From contig DAHWOF010000099.1 in the NCBI GenBank assembly GCA_027335345.1, forward strand, positions 1 through 34,038: DNA of 34,038 bases, read 5' to 3'. Below, piece by piece: positions 1 through 7,223 of this stretch. The first letter of the stretch is position 1, and each line of letters starts with the position of its first letter. This DNA comes from Granulicella sp. (GTDB lineage: Bacteria; Acidobacteriota; Terriglobia; Terriglobales; Acidobacteriaceae). Both the position numbers and the translations under genes were made by a program. Under the pieces are notes generated by a model, which made no database searches, was not told the DNA's origin, and worked only from the letters and a program-made list of their open reading frames with translations.

Positions 1-2
1 TC

Positions 3-176
3 GCCATTCATGATTGCGGGGATCACGTGGCAGGCATGCTGGTCGGAGCGGTGTCCCAACGCGGTCTTCCCGCAGAGGGATTTTTCGGGGACAGGCGAGG
101 CTGGACGCATGTTGCCAGAAGTATGCCGCTTCCCAAGCGAAGGGGGGGCGCCCCTCGCTGCGTGCGGCGGTAGATC
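3..176 (+). CDS. Possible 3' end of an unidentified gene cut by the left edge
   Basis: Reading from base 3, one plus-strand frame stays open until a TAG at 174-176, giving about 57 codons with plausible codon use. The translated piece contains DCGDHVAGMLVGAV and later RRGWTHVARSM. I do not recognise a family. It would be convergent with the response regulator gene that ends at 227. The stretch is short and GC-rich, so an open frame of this length could arise by chance, and no start is visible inside the window. Confidence 0.2.
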
Positions 177-226
177 CGCCAGCCGCACGCTCGAAATTCC
201 TGGGCTTCCAAACCGCGCGAATGGCG

Positions 227-1753
227 CTACTCTTTGCTGCGCTTCTTCAGCGTAATATCCAGGCGCTTGATCTTCTGATTGAGCGTGGAGAGCGGAATTC
301 TGAAGTACTCTGACGTCTCCGTCTGGTTCCAGTTGCATCGCTCCAGCCGGTCGGAGATGATGCGCCGTTCGATCTCTTCCATCACATCGAAGAGCGATGC
401 ATCCGGCTTCTGCTCCAGCAAGGCGGTGGAGAAAGTATTGCCGCGCAACTGAGACGGAAGCAGGTCCGGCGTCAACATGGGGCCGTTGGCCAGCACCACG
501 CCGCGCTCCATGGCATTCTCCAGTTCGCGCACGTTGCCCGGCCAGTCGTAGTCCATCATCAGCCGCAGTGACTCCGGCGCCAGCACGGGCGGGGTAAATC
601 CGTTTTCCTCGGCATAAAACTTCAGGTAATGGTTGGCCAGCAGAGGAATGTCTTCTTTGCGATTGCGCAGAGGCGGCAACTCGAGAGAGATGACGTTGAG
701 CCGGTAGAAGAGGTCCTCACGGAAGCGGCCTTCTTTCACCGCCTGCTCAAGGTTTACGTTGGTGGCAGCAAGAATGCGGATGTCTACCTGGATCTCCTTG
801 GTTCCACCTACATGCATGAAGCGGCGGTCCTGCAGAACGCGCAGGATCTTGGCCTGCATGTCCATGCGCATGGTGCCGATCTCATCCAGAAACAGCGTTC
901 CTCCATCGGCTACCTCGAAGAGCCCCTTTTTGGCTGCTACGGCTGAGGTGAAGGCGCCGCGCTCATGGCCAAACAGCGTGGACTCCAGCAGGTCCGAGGG
1001 TACCGCTCCCGTGTTGACCGGAATGAAGGGCTTATCGCGGCGCGGGGAGTGGGCGTGAATTGCCTTGGCGATCAACTCCTTCCCGGTTCCGCTCTCTCCT
1101 TGAATCAAGACTGTGGAGCGGCTGGGCGAGACCTGCGCGATAAGATCGAACAACTGCAGCATCGCCTCGCTCTTGCCCACGATGTTCTCAAAAGAGACGC
1201 GTTGCCTGAGCGTGCGTTTGAGGTGGACCACCTCTTGCTCAGCGCGATTCTTGCCGATCGCGACGCGGATATCTGCCAACAGTTTTTCGTTGTCCCAGGG
1301 CTTCTGGATGAAGTTGCAGGCGCCAGCCCGGATTGCATCCACCACATTCCCGACGGTGCCGTAGGCGGTGATCATGATCACCGGAAGCTCCGGAACGAGC
1401 GCGTGGATCTGCGGCAGCAGATCGATGCCGCTCTGCCCGGGCAGGGCAAGGTCCAGGAGCATCAGGTCATAGACGTTGCGCGACAACTGTTCCAGCCCGG
1501 CGGCGCCATCCGCGGCCAGGTCCACACGGAAGCCCTCCAGCGTCAGCAGGGTCTCGAGAGAGTCCCGGATTCCCGCCTCGTCGTCGACGATGAGAATCCT
1601 CTGTCCGGCGGGATGAGCCGCAAAGGCTGGTCTCTCCGTTTGATCGCCGAGAACCGCCTCCGGGCGATCGCCTTCAGTTCTTGGAAGATCGTGCATGGCT
1701 GGTTCCTGATGGCTTGAGGTTGCTTCCCGATGGCTCAGGGTTGCTCTAGACAT
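227..1753 (-). CDS. Sigma-54-dependent response regulator, NtrC family
   Basis: This 508-residue protein has the three NtrC-family domains in order. The receiver domain spans about residues 52-165, with the acidic pair D57/D58 and phospho-acceptor D101. The AAA+ sigma-54 activation domain spans about 190-430, with Walker A GESGTGKE at 219-226 and Walker B GTLFLDEIG at 285-293. A Fis-type helix-turn-helix lies at about 476-498. Activators of this family use ATP to remodel RNA polymerase holding sigma-54 at -24/-12 promoters. The sigma-54-contacting loop reads GAFTSA (266-271) rather than the canonical GAFTGA. The start ATG follows an AAGG-type ribosome site and lies inside the last 8 nt of the kinase gene, so the two genes form an operon and the kinase is the likely phosphodonor. 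A 50-residue N-terminal extension precedes the receiver, so an internal start at M20 is possible. Target genes are unknown. Confidence 0.93.
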   Translation of the reverse strand: MSRATLSHREATSSHQEPAMHDLPRTEGDRPEAVLGDQTERPAFAAHPAGQRILIVDDEAGIRDSLETLLTLEGFRVDLAADGAAGLEQLSRNVYDLMLLDLALPGQSGIDLLPQIHALVPELPVIMITAYGTVGNVVDAIRAGACNFIQKPWDNEKLLADIRVAIGKNRAEQEVVHLKRTLRQRVSFENIVGKSEAMLQLFDLIAQVSPSRSTVLIQGESGTGKELIAKAIHAHSPRRDKPFIPVNTGAVPSDLLESTLFGHERGAFTSAVAAKKGLFEVADGGTLFLDEIGTMRMDMQAKILRVLQDRRFMHVGGTKEIQVDIRILAATNVNLEQAVKEGRFREDLFYRLNVISLELPPLRNRKEDIPLLANHYLKFYAEENGFTPPVLAPESLRLMMDYDWPGNVRELENAMERGVVLANGPMLTPDLLPSQLRGNTFSTALLEQKPDASLFDVMEEIERRIISDRLERCNWNQTETSEYFRIPLSTLNQKIKRLDITLKKRSKE

Positions 1754-4748
1754 GGACTACCTTTCCTTCTCCTGTTGCCGGCTGACTCCCAAAGGACTCT
1801 TCGGACGTGGCTCCTGGTTGGCGATCAGCGTGGACTCTGGCCGAGTTTTTTGCTCCCGCCACGTCTGCCGCAGGAAGTTCAAGTCGGAAGATGGTGCCTT
1901 CGCCAGGAGTGCTGCTCACTTCGATCGTGCCGGCGTGCTCCTGGATGATTCCATAGGTTACGGCCAGTCCCAGCCCGGTTCCCTTCCGCTGTCCCTCTTT
2001 CGGATTGCTCTTGGTGGTGAAAAAAGGATCGTAGATCTTGCGCAAAACCTCGGGCGACATGCCAACGCCGTTGTCTTCCACGCGCAGCTCCACTCCTTTG
2101 GATGTCTTGGTGGTCAGAATGCGTACGCTGCCACTGCCCTTTTCCAGCAGCGCATCCTTGGCATTGAGCACCAGATTCACCAGTACCTGCTGCAGTTTGC
2201 CGCGGTTGCCTGCAACCATGGGCAGATTCTCATCCAGGTCGACCGACACCACAACTCCTCCGGAACGCATCTGGTGTTCCAGCAGCAGGATCGTATCGTG
2301 CACCATCAGGTTCACATCCACACGCCCGAAGTCCACACTGCCCATGCGCGAGAAGTTCAATAATCCATTGACGATCTCCGAGGCACGGAAGGTCTGCTGG
2401 GTAATCTTTTCCAGCACGGGCTGCAGGCGCGCGTGGGTGGCCTCGTCAGAGCGTAGTTGCTTGCCCAGCATCTGGGCGTAGCTGGAGATGACCGCCAGCG
2501 GTGTATTCACCTCATGGGCAACGCCGGCCGCCAGCAGGCCGATGGAAGAGAGCTTTTCGGTCTGCGTCAGTTGCGTCTCCATGTTGATGCGGTCGGTGAT
2601 GTCATCCACAATCACGATTCTTCCCACAGCCTGGAGGTCGCGGTTGAGCAGCGGTGCTATGGTGATGTTGGCAATGCGCGCCTCGCCGGAGGGCGTAGGC
2701 AGACGAAACTTGTACAGCGTGCTGACTCCCTGTTCTCCCCGCAGCCGGTCGAACTCCTGCAGAAACTCCGTCGGAAAGACCTCATGCAAGGGGCGGCGCA
2801 GCGCCTCCCCGCGGAGGGTCGCGTACATCACCTCCATCCGCGCATTCCAGCTCTCGATGCGGTCGTCCAGGTCAACGGCGAAGACGCCGATATTGATCGA
2901 CTCCACAATGTTCTCGTTGAAGTCGCGCAGACGTTCAAAATCCTGAATCTTCTGCTCCAGCCGGTGGTACAGCAGCGCGTTTTGAATGGCGATTCCGATA
3001 TATCCGGCCAGCGATTCCAACAGCTCCATGTCTTCACTGGAGAGGAAATCCCCGGACCCGGTCCGGCCCAGACCGAGCACCGCAATGGTGCTGTGTCCAG
3101 AGCCCTCGTGTCGGGCCGCCCGGCAGGGGACGTAGTAGTTCAAATCCAGAGCCGCCGCTGTCCGACGCTCTGCATCCGGAAGTCGCAGCACCGCATTGGG
3201 AGTCTCGAAGAAGAGGTGGGTGGTGCTGTCCCGATGGTCAAAGTCCAGAAACCCGAGCGCCAGCGAGTCGGCGCCGGCCAGCACTTGAGCAGAGAGACCG
3301 TGGGAGGCTGCCAGCGAGAATGAGCTGGTTTGCCCATCGGTCTCCTCTTTGGCCAGAAAGACCGCAACCCGCGTTACCAGCAGGGTCTCCGGAAGGCGCT
3401 CCACAATCGAATTCATCAGCTCGCTCAGGTTCGTCTGCGCATTCAATTCACTGCCGAACTCGACCAGCGTCTCACGATAATCGATGCTCTTTTGGTCAAA
3501 GACCCGATCGAGCTGCCCCTGAATGACGCGTTTGAGTGGATCAAAGACCAATCCGGTGACGATCACCGCAGCCACCAGGCCCCACTCTCCCAGATGCTCG
3601 AAGCGCTGATGCACGAACTCCGCGCTGAGCGCGATGACGCCAAAGTAGATGCCCACCAGCGCCGCGGTAGCCAGGGTATAGGATGCGCCGCGCTTGAAGA
3701 TCAGATCCACATCCATCAGCCGATAGCGCACAATCGCCCAACTGAAGGTCAACGGCAGCAGAATCAGCGATAGCAGCGCTACCCGAGTGAGAGCGCTGGG
3801 TACATAATCGTCAAACAGGTAAGGAATCACGTACAGGGCGGTGAAGGGAACTACTGTCAGGGCCGTACCGCGCGATAGCCACTTGAGCTGCTGACGCTGC
3901 AGCGGCTGCTCTTCTTCCCGGTACCGCACTCCGAAGACCACTCCCGCCAGAATGTAATAGCTGGCCAGGTAGATGTAGTTGAACTTGTTCAACCGCAACT
4001 GCAGTTGTCCGGTCGACTCCCAGTAGGTGTAGGACAGGTAGTGCAGGATGCCCAGAACCGCACCCGGGAAATAGAGCAGCGGATACAACAACCGATTGCG
4101 GCGCCGCGAGATTTCGTCGGTAAAACTGACGGCGAAGTGCAGGAACAGCGCCGGTTGCATCTCGGAAGCAATGATGTTTCCGGTGAGAATGGTGATGTCT
4201 AAACCATCCAACACGCCCGTATATCGAAAAGCGTACAGGATGAAAGAGACCAGACAGAAAACATAGAAGTGGGTTGACTTGGGCGCCGTCCAGCGCCGGA
4301 ACAGAACAAAGAGACCAATCGCAAGGTAGACCAGCGCCAGCAACCGCTCCACCTGAAAGTTGGTTCGGTCCAAAGGTTCCAGATACACCCACACCGGGAT
4401 CTCAACTGGCTTGGCATTATCGTTGGCGCGGCGCAGCAAGGTGTACTTCACCTTGGACCAGACGCCGTTAACGTAGATCTGGCGGCTCAGGGTCGCAAGC
4501 GTCGGCGTGGGCACATCGTTTACTGAGGTGAGAACGTCTCCGGTTCGCACCCCGGCGCGGTAGGCGGCTGTGTCAGGCGGAACCAGATAAGCGCGCAGCC
4601 CTCCCGTCGCCTCGATCCAGCGTGCGCCGTCGGTCGCAGGAGTGTAGCTGCTCTCCTGGTTGACGTTCGCAATCGCCAGTCCAAGTGCGGCGAGAGTAAA
4701 AACCGCCAGCACAATCGCCAACAGCCGGGTTTGGGCGCCGCTCTTCAC
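1746..4748 (-). CDS. Membrane sensor histidine kinase with PDZ, GAF and PAS domains
   Basis: This 1000-residue kinase begins at a GTG. A membrane segment at about 10-28 is followed by a PDZ-like domain (about 45-110, with AGVRTGDVLTSVND). Several hydrophobic segments lie between about 135 and 400. A GAF-like domain covers about 420-590, a coiled linker 595-610, and a PAS domain about 612-720. The dimerisation domain carries phospho-acceptor H745 in HEVNTPL. The ATPase domain shows the N box near 858-867, DNGVGM (892-897), DPFFTTK and GTGLGL. The family autophosphorylates on His and passes the phosphate to a receiver, here almost certainly the overlapping NtrC-type regulator. PDZ domains bind protein C-termini, so the sensor may read envelope proteins, but that is inference. 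No good Shine-Dalgarno site precedes the GTG; a TATTTT hexamer lies only 4 nt upstream. The exact signal cannot be read from the sequence. Confidence 0.93.
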   Translation of the reverse strand: MKSGAQTRLLAIVLAVFTLAALGLAIANVNQESSYTPATDGARWIEATGGLRAYLVPPDTAAYRAGVRTGDVLTSVNDVPTPTLATLSRQIYVNGVWSKVKYTLLRRANDNAKPVEIPVWVYLEPLDRTNFQVERLLALVYLAIGLFVLFRRWTAPKSTHFYVFCLVSFILYAFRYTGVLDGLDITILTGNIIASEMQPALFLHFAVSFTDEISRRRNRLLYPLLYFPGAVLGILHYLSYTYWESTGQLQLRLNKFNYIYLASYYILAGVVFGVRYREEEQPLQRQQLKWLSRGTALTVVPFTALYVIPYLFDDYVPSALTRVALLSLILLPLTFSWAIVRYRLMDVDLIFKRGASYTLATAALVGIYFGVIALSAEFVHQRFEHLGEWGLVAAVIVTGLVFDPLKRVIQGQLDRVFDQKSIDYRETLVEFGSELNAQTNLSELMNSIVERLPETLLVTRVAVFLAKEETDGQTSSFSLAASHGLSAQVLAGADSLALGFLDFDHRDSTTHLFFETPNAVLRLPDAERRTAAALDLNYYVPCRAARHEGSGHSTIAVLGLGRTGSGDFLSSEDMELLESLAGYIGIAIQNALLYHRLEQKIQDFERLRDFNENIVESINIGVFAVDLDDRIESWNARMEVMYATLRGEALRRPLHEVFPTEFLQEFDRLRGEQGVSTLYKFRLPTPSGEARIANITIAPLLNRDLQAVGRIVIVDDITDRINMETQLTQTEKLSSIGLLAAGVAHEVNTPLAVISSYAQMLGKQLRSDEATHARLQPVLEKITQQTFRASEIVNGLLNFSRMGSVDFGRVDVNLMVHDTILLLEHQMRSGGVVVSVDLDENLPMVAGNRGKLQQVLVNLVLNAKDALLEKGSGSVRILTTKTSKGVELRVEDNGVGMSPEVLRKIYDPFFTTKSNPKEGQRKGTGLGLAVTYGIIQEHAGTIEVSSTPGEGTIFRLELPAADVAGAKNSARVHADRQPGATSEESFGSQPATGEGKVVHV

Positions 4749-5110
4749 GCGGAAAATACCGTCTTTCCAAAGTCAACTGCTTACGTATGCAAACCACCAT
4801 CCAAAGCCAGATTCTTCAAAACCTCATTTTCTCCTTGAGAATTGAAGAATTGTGCTCATTGGGAAGCGTCTGAATGCACATAATCATAGGGACATACGTA
4901 TTTCGGAATTACTTGGTTCCGTTCTGATCTCTGAGTTGGACGCAACAAGGAGCCGACTCGCTTGGTTTACCCGGAGGAAAGACCCCGGGACTCGATGCTG
5001 ATCTGTCTGTCTCCCCCTGGATCGAGAGAGCCCGACTGAGCTGCCGGGAGCACATGCTTCTCCCAAAGATGCCGGGAGTTGCTATGGCCCCACCGGGCGG
5101 ATTCTCCGCG

Positions 5111-5140
5111 CGGCTCTGACGATGGGTGGGGTCAGAGCTG
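5111..5140. repeat. Strong hairpin in the kinase-hydrolase intergenic region
   Basis: Bases 5111-5120 pair with 5131-5140 over ten positions, with one G-U pair, around a 10-nt loop. The stem reads CGGCTCTGAC against GTCAGAGCTG. No T-tract follows on either strand, so this is not a typical intrinsic terminator. It may be part of a structured RNA or a protein-binding palindrome. Confidence 0.5.
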
Positions 5141-5221
5141 GTGGGAGGCTGGTCGCGCAGCGGTCAGCCATCGGTCGACCTGCCCCTGACAGGCTTCGGA
5201 TCCGTTGGCCTTCGTCGCTGC

Positions 5222-5375
5222 CATGGCAGCCCGGCTGATGCTCGGTCGGAAATGTTAAATCTATCGCCAGGTGAGTCTCCAGACGGCGATTTTCACGTAT
5301 GGTTAACAACGGCGCGGACGAGCCCGTCGGCGAGTCCCTGGTTCAGCCCGGCCAGATTCGCGGCGGGCTGCCATG
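5222..5375. repeat. 12-bp inverted repeat (arms 5222-5233 and 5364-5375)
   Basis: CATGGCAGCCCG at 5222-5233 is the exact reverse complement of CGGGCTGCCATG at 5364-5375, with a 130-nt spacer. It lies upstream of the hydrolase promoter. It could be a pair of binding sites or the closing stem of a longer folded RNA; the sequence alone does not decide. Confidence 0.45.
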
Positions 5376-5412
5376 TCAGCCCGTTCTGACTCAACTGCAA
5401 TCTCTTATCTGA

Positions 5413-5440
5413 TTGATTAAAAATGATTTTCCTTTATAAG
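5413..5440 (+). promoter_or_regulatory. Putative housekeeping promoter for the hydrolase gene
   Basis: TTGATT (5413-5418) and TATAAG (5435-5440) are separated by 16 nt in an unusually AT-rich patch. Transcription would begin near 5447, giving a leader of about 30 nt before the ATG at 5479. Confidence 0.45.
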
Positions 5441-5478
5441 TGCGGATTTGAATTCAGCTTGGATCGGGTTCAGATACG

Positions 5479-6585
5479 ATGATGGTTCGTCGTCAGATTG
5501 GCGTAGGCGGTCTTCGCCTCTCCTATCTTGAGAGGGGCGGCGCGGCCAGAGACCAGCCCTCGCTTGTTCTCCTCCATGGCCTGATGGGCTGCGCGGAGAC
5601 ATTCCTCCCGCTCATGGACCACCTCCGTCCTGATCTGCACATCGTGGCGCTCGACCTTCCCGGGGCCGGTGAGTCCGAGCGGCGTCAGGACATCAATCCC
5701 CGCCTGGCTTTCACAGGGAAGTACGTCGGACGGGTTCTTGTGCAACTCGGTCTCCACCGGCCGATGGTTCTGGGGCACTCCTACGGTGGAGCGATTGCGC
5801 TCAGCCTGGCGGCGCAGCAGCGCCATGCGGTAAGCTCCCTGGTGCTGCTCGCGCCTGCCCACCCCTACTTCGACGAGAGCGATTCCGTCATCCGCTTCTA
5901 TCTCTCCAGGCCGGGCGAACTCTTTGCTTACCTGATGCCCTGGCTGCCAGAGTGGCTGCAGATGATTGGTTTGCGGCGTATGGCCGGCCCGCAGCGCGTG
6001 GACACCCCAGAGAGTCTGCGCCCTTACCGCAACAACCTGCGCACGCCAGGCACCATTCTGCATTTGTTGCGTCTGCTGCGCACCTGGGATAAAGATATGT
6101 CCGGCCTGAGGCGCGCTCTGCGCCGTTCCCTCCAGATCCCGACCCTCATGCTATGGGGCGAGTGCGATCGGGCTGTGCCGATCCATTCAGCGCCCAAGCT
6201 TTGCGAGCGCTTCTCTGACGCGCGGCTGGTAACGCTGCCGGGGGTGGGCCACCGTCCCGCCGAGGAGGCGCCGGAAAAGGTGGCCGGGTATATTCACTCC
6301 TGGTTGGAGAGGCAAGCCTGTCCCACCTCGGTCACCTATTGCAAGAAGGTCTCGGTCAGCCAGGCGCGCACAGCGCCGGTCATCCCGTCCAGCTTCGAGG
6401 CAGGCGATGACGGCCCGGCCTCGGCGCTGGCGAAGAAGTGGTCAGCACCCGCAATCCACACAACCCTCTTGGGTTCCGGAGCCTGCACCAGCGTGGACTC
6501 CAGCACCCCTTGCGGGCAGAAGGCGTCATGGTCCCCGCTCACAAACAGCTTGGGGACCTCTCCACAGGCGGGTAGAAATCGATAG
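5479..6585 (+). CDS. Alpha/beta hydrolase with an unusual C-terminal tail
   Basis: The first 280 residues form a complete alpha/beta hydrolase: LLHG oxyanion region near 31-34, nucleophile S101 in GHSYGG, acid D230 in WGECD, and base H258 in GVGHRP. Family members are esterases, lipases, peptidases or C-C hydrolases, and the substrate cannot be read here. The fold normally ends near residue 280. The frame nevertheless continues for about 88 more residues of low-complexity sequence that is antisense to the next gene, overlapping it by 250 nt (6336-6585). The tail is probably read-through after loss of an earlier stop. Two ATG codons stand in tandem at the start, and no clear Shine-Dalgarno site precedes them. 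The cytoplasm is the likely location because no signal peptide is seen. Confidence 0.82.
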   Translation: MMVRRQIGVGGLRLSYLERGGAARDQPSLVLLHGLMGCAETFLPLMDHLRPDLHIVALDLPGAGESERRQDINPRLAFTGKYVGRVLVQLGLHRPMVLGHSYGGAIALSLAAQQRHAVSSLVLLAPAHPYFDESDSVIRFYLSRPGELFAYLMPWLPEWLQMIGLRRMAGPQRVDTPESLRPYRNNLRTPGTILHLLRLLRTWDKDMSGLRRALRRSLQIPTLMLWGECDRAVPIHSAPKLCERFSDARLVTLPGVGHRPAEEAPEKVAGYIHSWLERQACPTSVTYCKKVSVSQARTAPVIPSSFEAGDDGPASALAKKWSAPAIHTTLLGSGACTSVDSSTPCGQKASWSPLTNSLGTSPQAGRNR

Positions 6586-7151
6586 CTGAACGTTCTCTTG
6601 GGCGCCCTTGCTCCGGTTTCGGCGCCGCTGTGCCCTGCCAGGCTGCTATCTGGGGGCAACTCCCTACCCGAAAGCCCATCTTGCAGTCCCATGGCTGCGG
6701 AGAAGACGGTTTCGGGCTGCACCAAAGGCAGGCCCAGCGCAATCAATCCTCGTACCCGGGCGTCCCCGCAGCAGGCGCGCAGTCCCACGTTCGCTCCAAA
6801 GGAGAAGCCGGCAAACAGGACGGGCCGTCCAAAGGTTGCCGTCAGCCAGTTCAGGGCGGAGCGAACGTCATCCACCTCTCCGTATCCGTTGTCATGTCTA
6901 CCCTGGCTTAGCCCTGTGCCGCGAAAGTTGAAGCGCAATACAGGAAGTCCAAAACTGGAAAAGACCTTGGCTGCGTGGTACACCACCTTGTGATGCATCG
7001 TGCCTCCGCTGGGCGGATGGGGATGGGTCACCAGAGCCGAGTAGGGGGCGTCCGCCCGACCGGTGTTTAGAATCGCCTCCAACTTGCCAGCGGTTCCGCG
7101 CAGATCGTCTATGCTCTTGATGCTGGATTGAAACGGGGTGGAATTGCTCAC
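6336..7151 (-). CDS. Alpha/beta hydrolase, dienelactone-hydrolase/KANL3-Tex30-like
   Basis: This 271-residue protein resembles the small cytoplasmic hydrolases annotated as alpha/beta hydrolase or dienelactone hydrolase family. HPHP at 43-46 and the segment LRFNFRGTGLSQG (72-84) are typical of the group. The nucleophile is S117 in GFSFGA, a candidate acid is D207 or D209 in SGDHDAF, and the base is H238 in GADHFF. Residues 155-190 form a Gly/Ser/Pro-rich insert without obvious structure. The start is GTG at 7151; TACACT lies 6 nt upstream and no Shine-Dalgarno site is present, suggesting a leaderless transcript. The 3' end overlaps the convergent hydrolase gene by 250 nt. The 5' end is divergent from the M20 peptidase. 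The substrate is unknown. Confidence 0.8.
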   Translation of the reverse strand: MSNSTPFQSSIKSIDDLRGTAGKLEAILNTGRADAPYSALVTHPHPPSGGTMHHKVVYHAAKVFSSFGLPVLRFNFRGTGLSQGRHDNGYGEVDDVRSALNWLTATFGRPVLFAGFSFGANVGLRACCGDARVRGLIALGLPLVQPETVFSAAMGLQDGLSGRELPPDSSLAGHSGAETGARAPKRTFSYRFLPACGEVPKLFVSGDHDAFCPQGVLESTLVQAPEPKRVVWIAGADHFFASAEAGPSSPASKLDGMTGAVRAWLTETFLQ

Positions 7152-7163
7152 CTGTTCAGTGTA
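7058..7163 (-). promoter_or_regulatory. Leaderless-type -10 site before the 7151 hydrolase (hexamer 7158-7163)
   Basis: On the minus strand TACACT occupies 7163-7158, followed by six bases and the GTG at 7151-7149. That spacing puts the expected transcription start at or next to the start codon. No Shine-Dalgarno sequence lies between. The span given includes the first codons; the hexamer itself is 7158-7163. Confidence 0.5.
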
Positions 7164-7210
7164 GGGCTTGTTCTTTGGTATGGAAGCTCAGCTTGCGGAC
7201 GGCCTTCGGT

Positions 7211-7223
7211 TATCCTTGGCTTA
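7211..7223 (+). promoter_or_regulatory. Leaderless-type -10 site before the M20 peptidase
   Basis: TATCCT at 7211-7216 is followed by seven bases and the ATG at 7224. No Shine-Dalgarno sequence is present. The site is back to back with the similar hexamer of the divergent hydrolase, only 47 nt away. Confidence 0.4.

Larger units (their letters stand above)
4749..5478. other. 730-nt gene-free stretch between divergent genes
   Basis: No open frame here looks like a gene: the longest frames (75-87 codons) lack family resemblance and ribosome sites. The stretch holds a 10-bp-stem hairpin at 5111-5140, a 12-bp inverted repeat (5222-5233 and 5364-5375), the word CAGCCCG three times (5228, 5344, 5377) and a promoter-like sequence at 5413-5440. 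It separates the divergent kinase and hydrolase genes, so it should carry both promoters. Its length exceeds what two promoters need, and a small RNA is possible. Confidence 0.5.

Noticed and set aside
965-1717. 250-codon plus-strand frame
   Set aside because: It is antisense to the receiver and AAA+ domains of the response regulator, which are unmistakable. The frame is a by-product of GC-rich codon use.
5220-5240. Sigma-54 -24/-12 promoter (TGGCAG with GC-like -12)
   Set aside because: The -12 element reads CTGA rather than TTGC, so the match fails.
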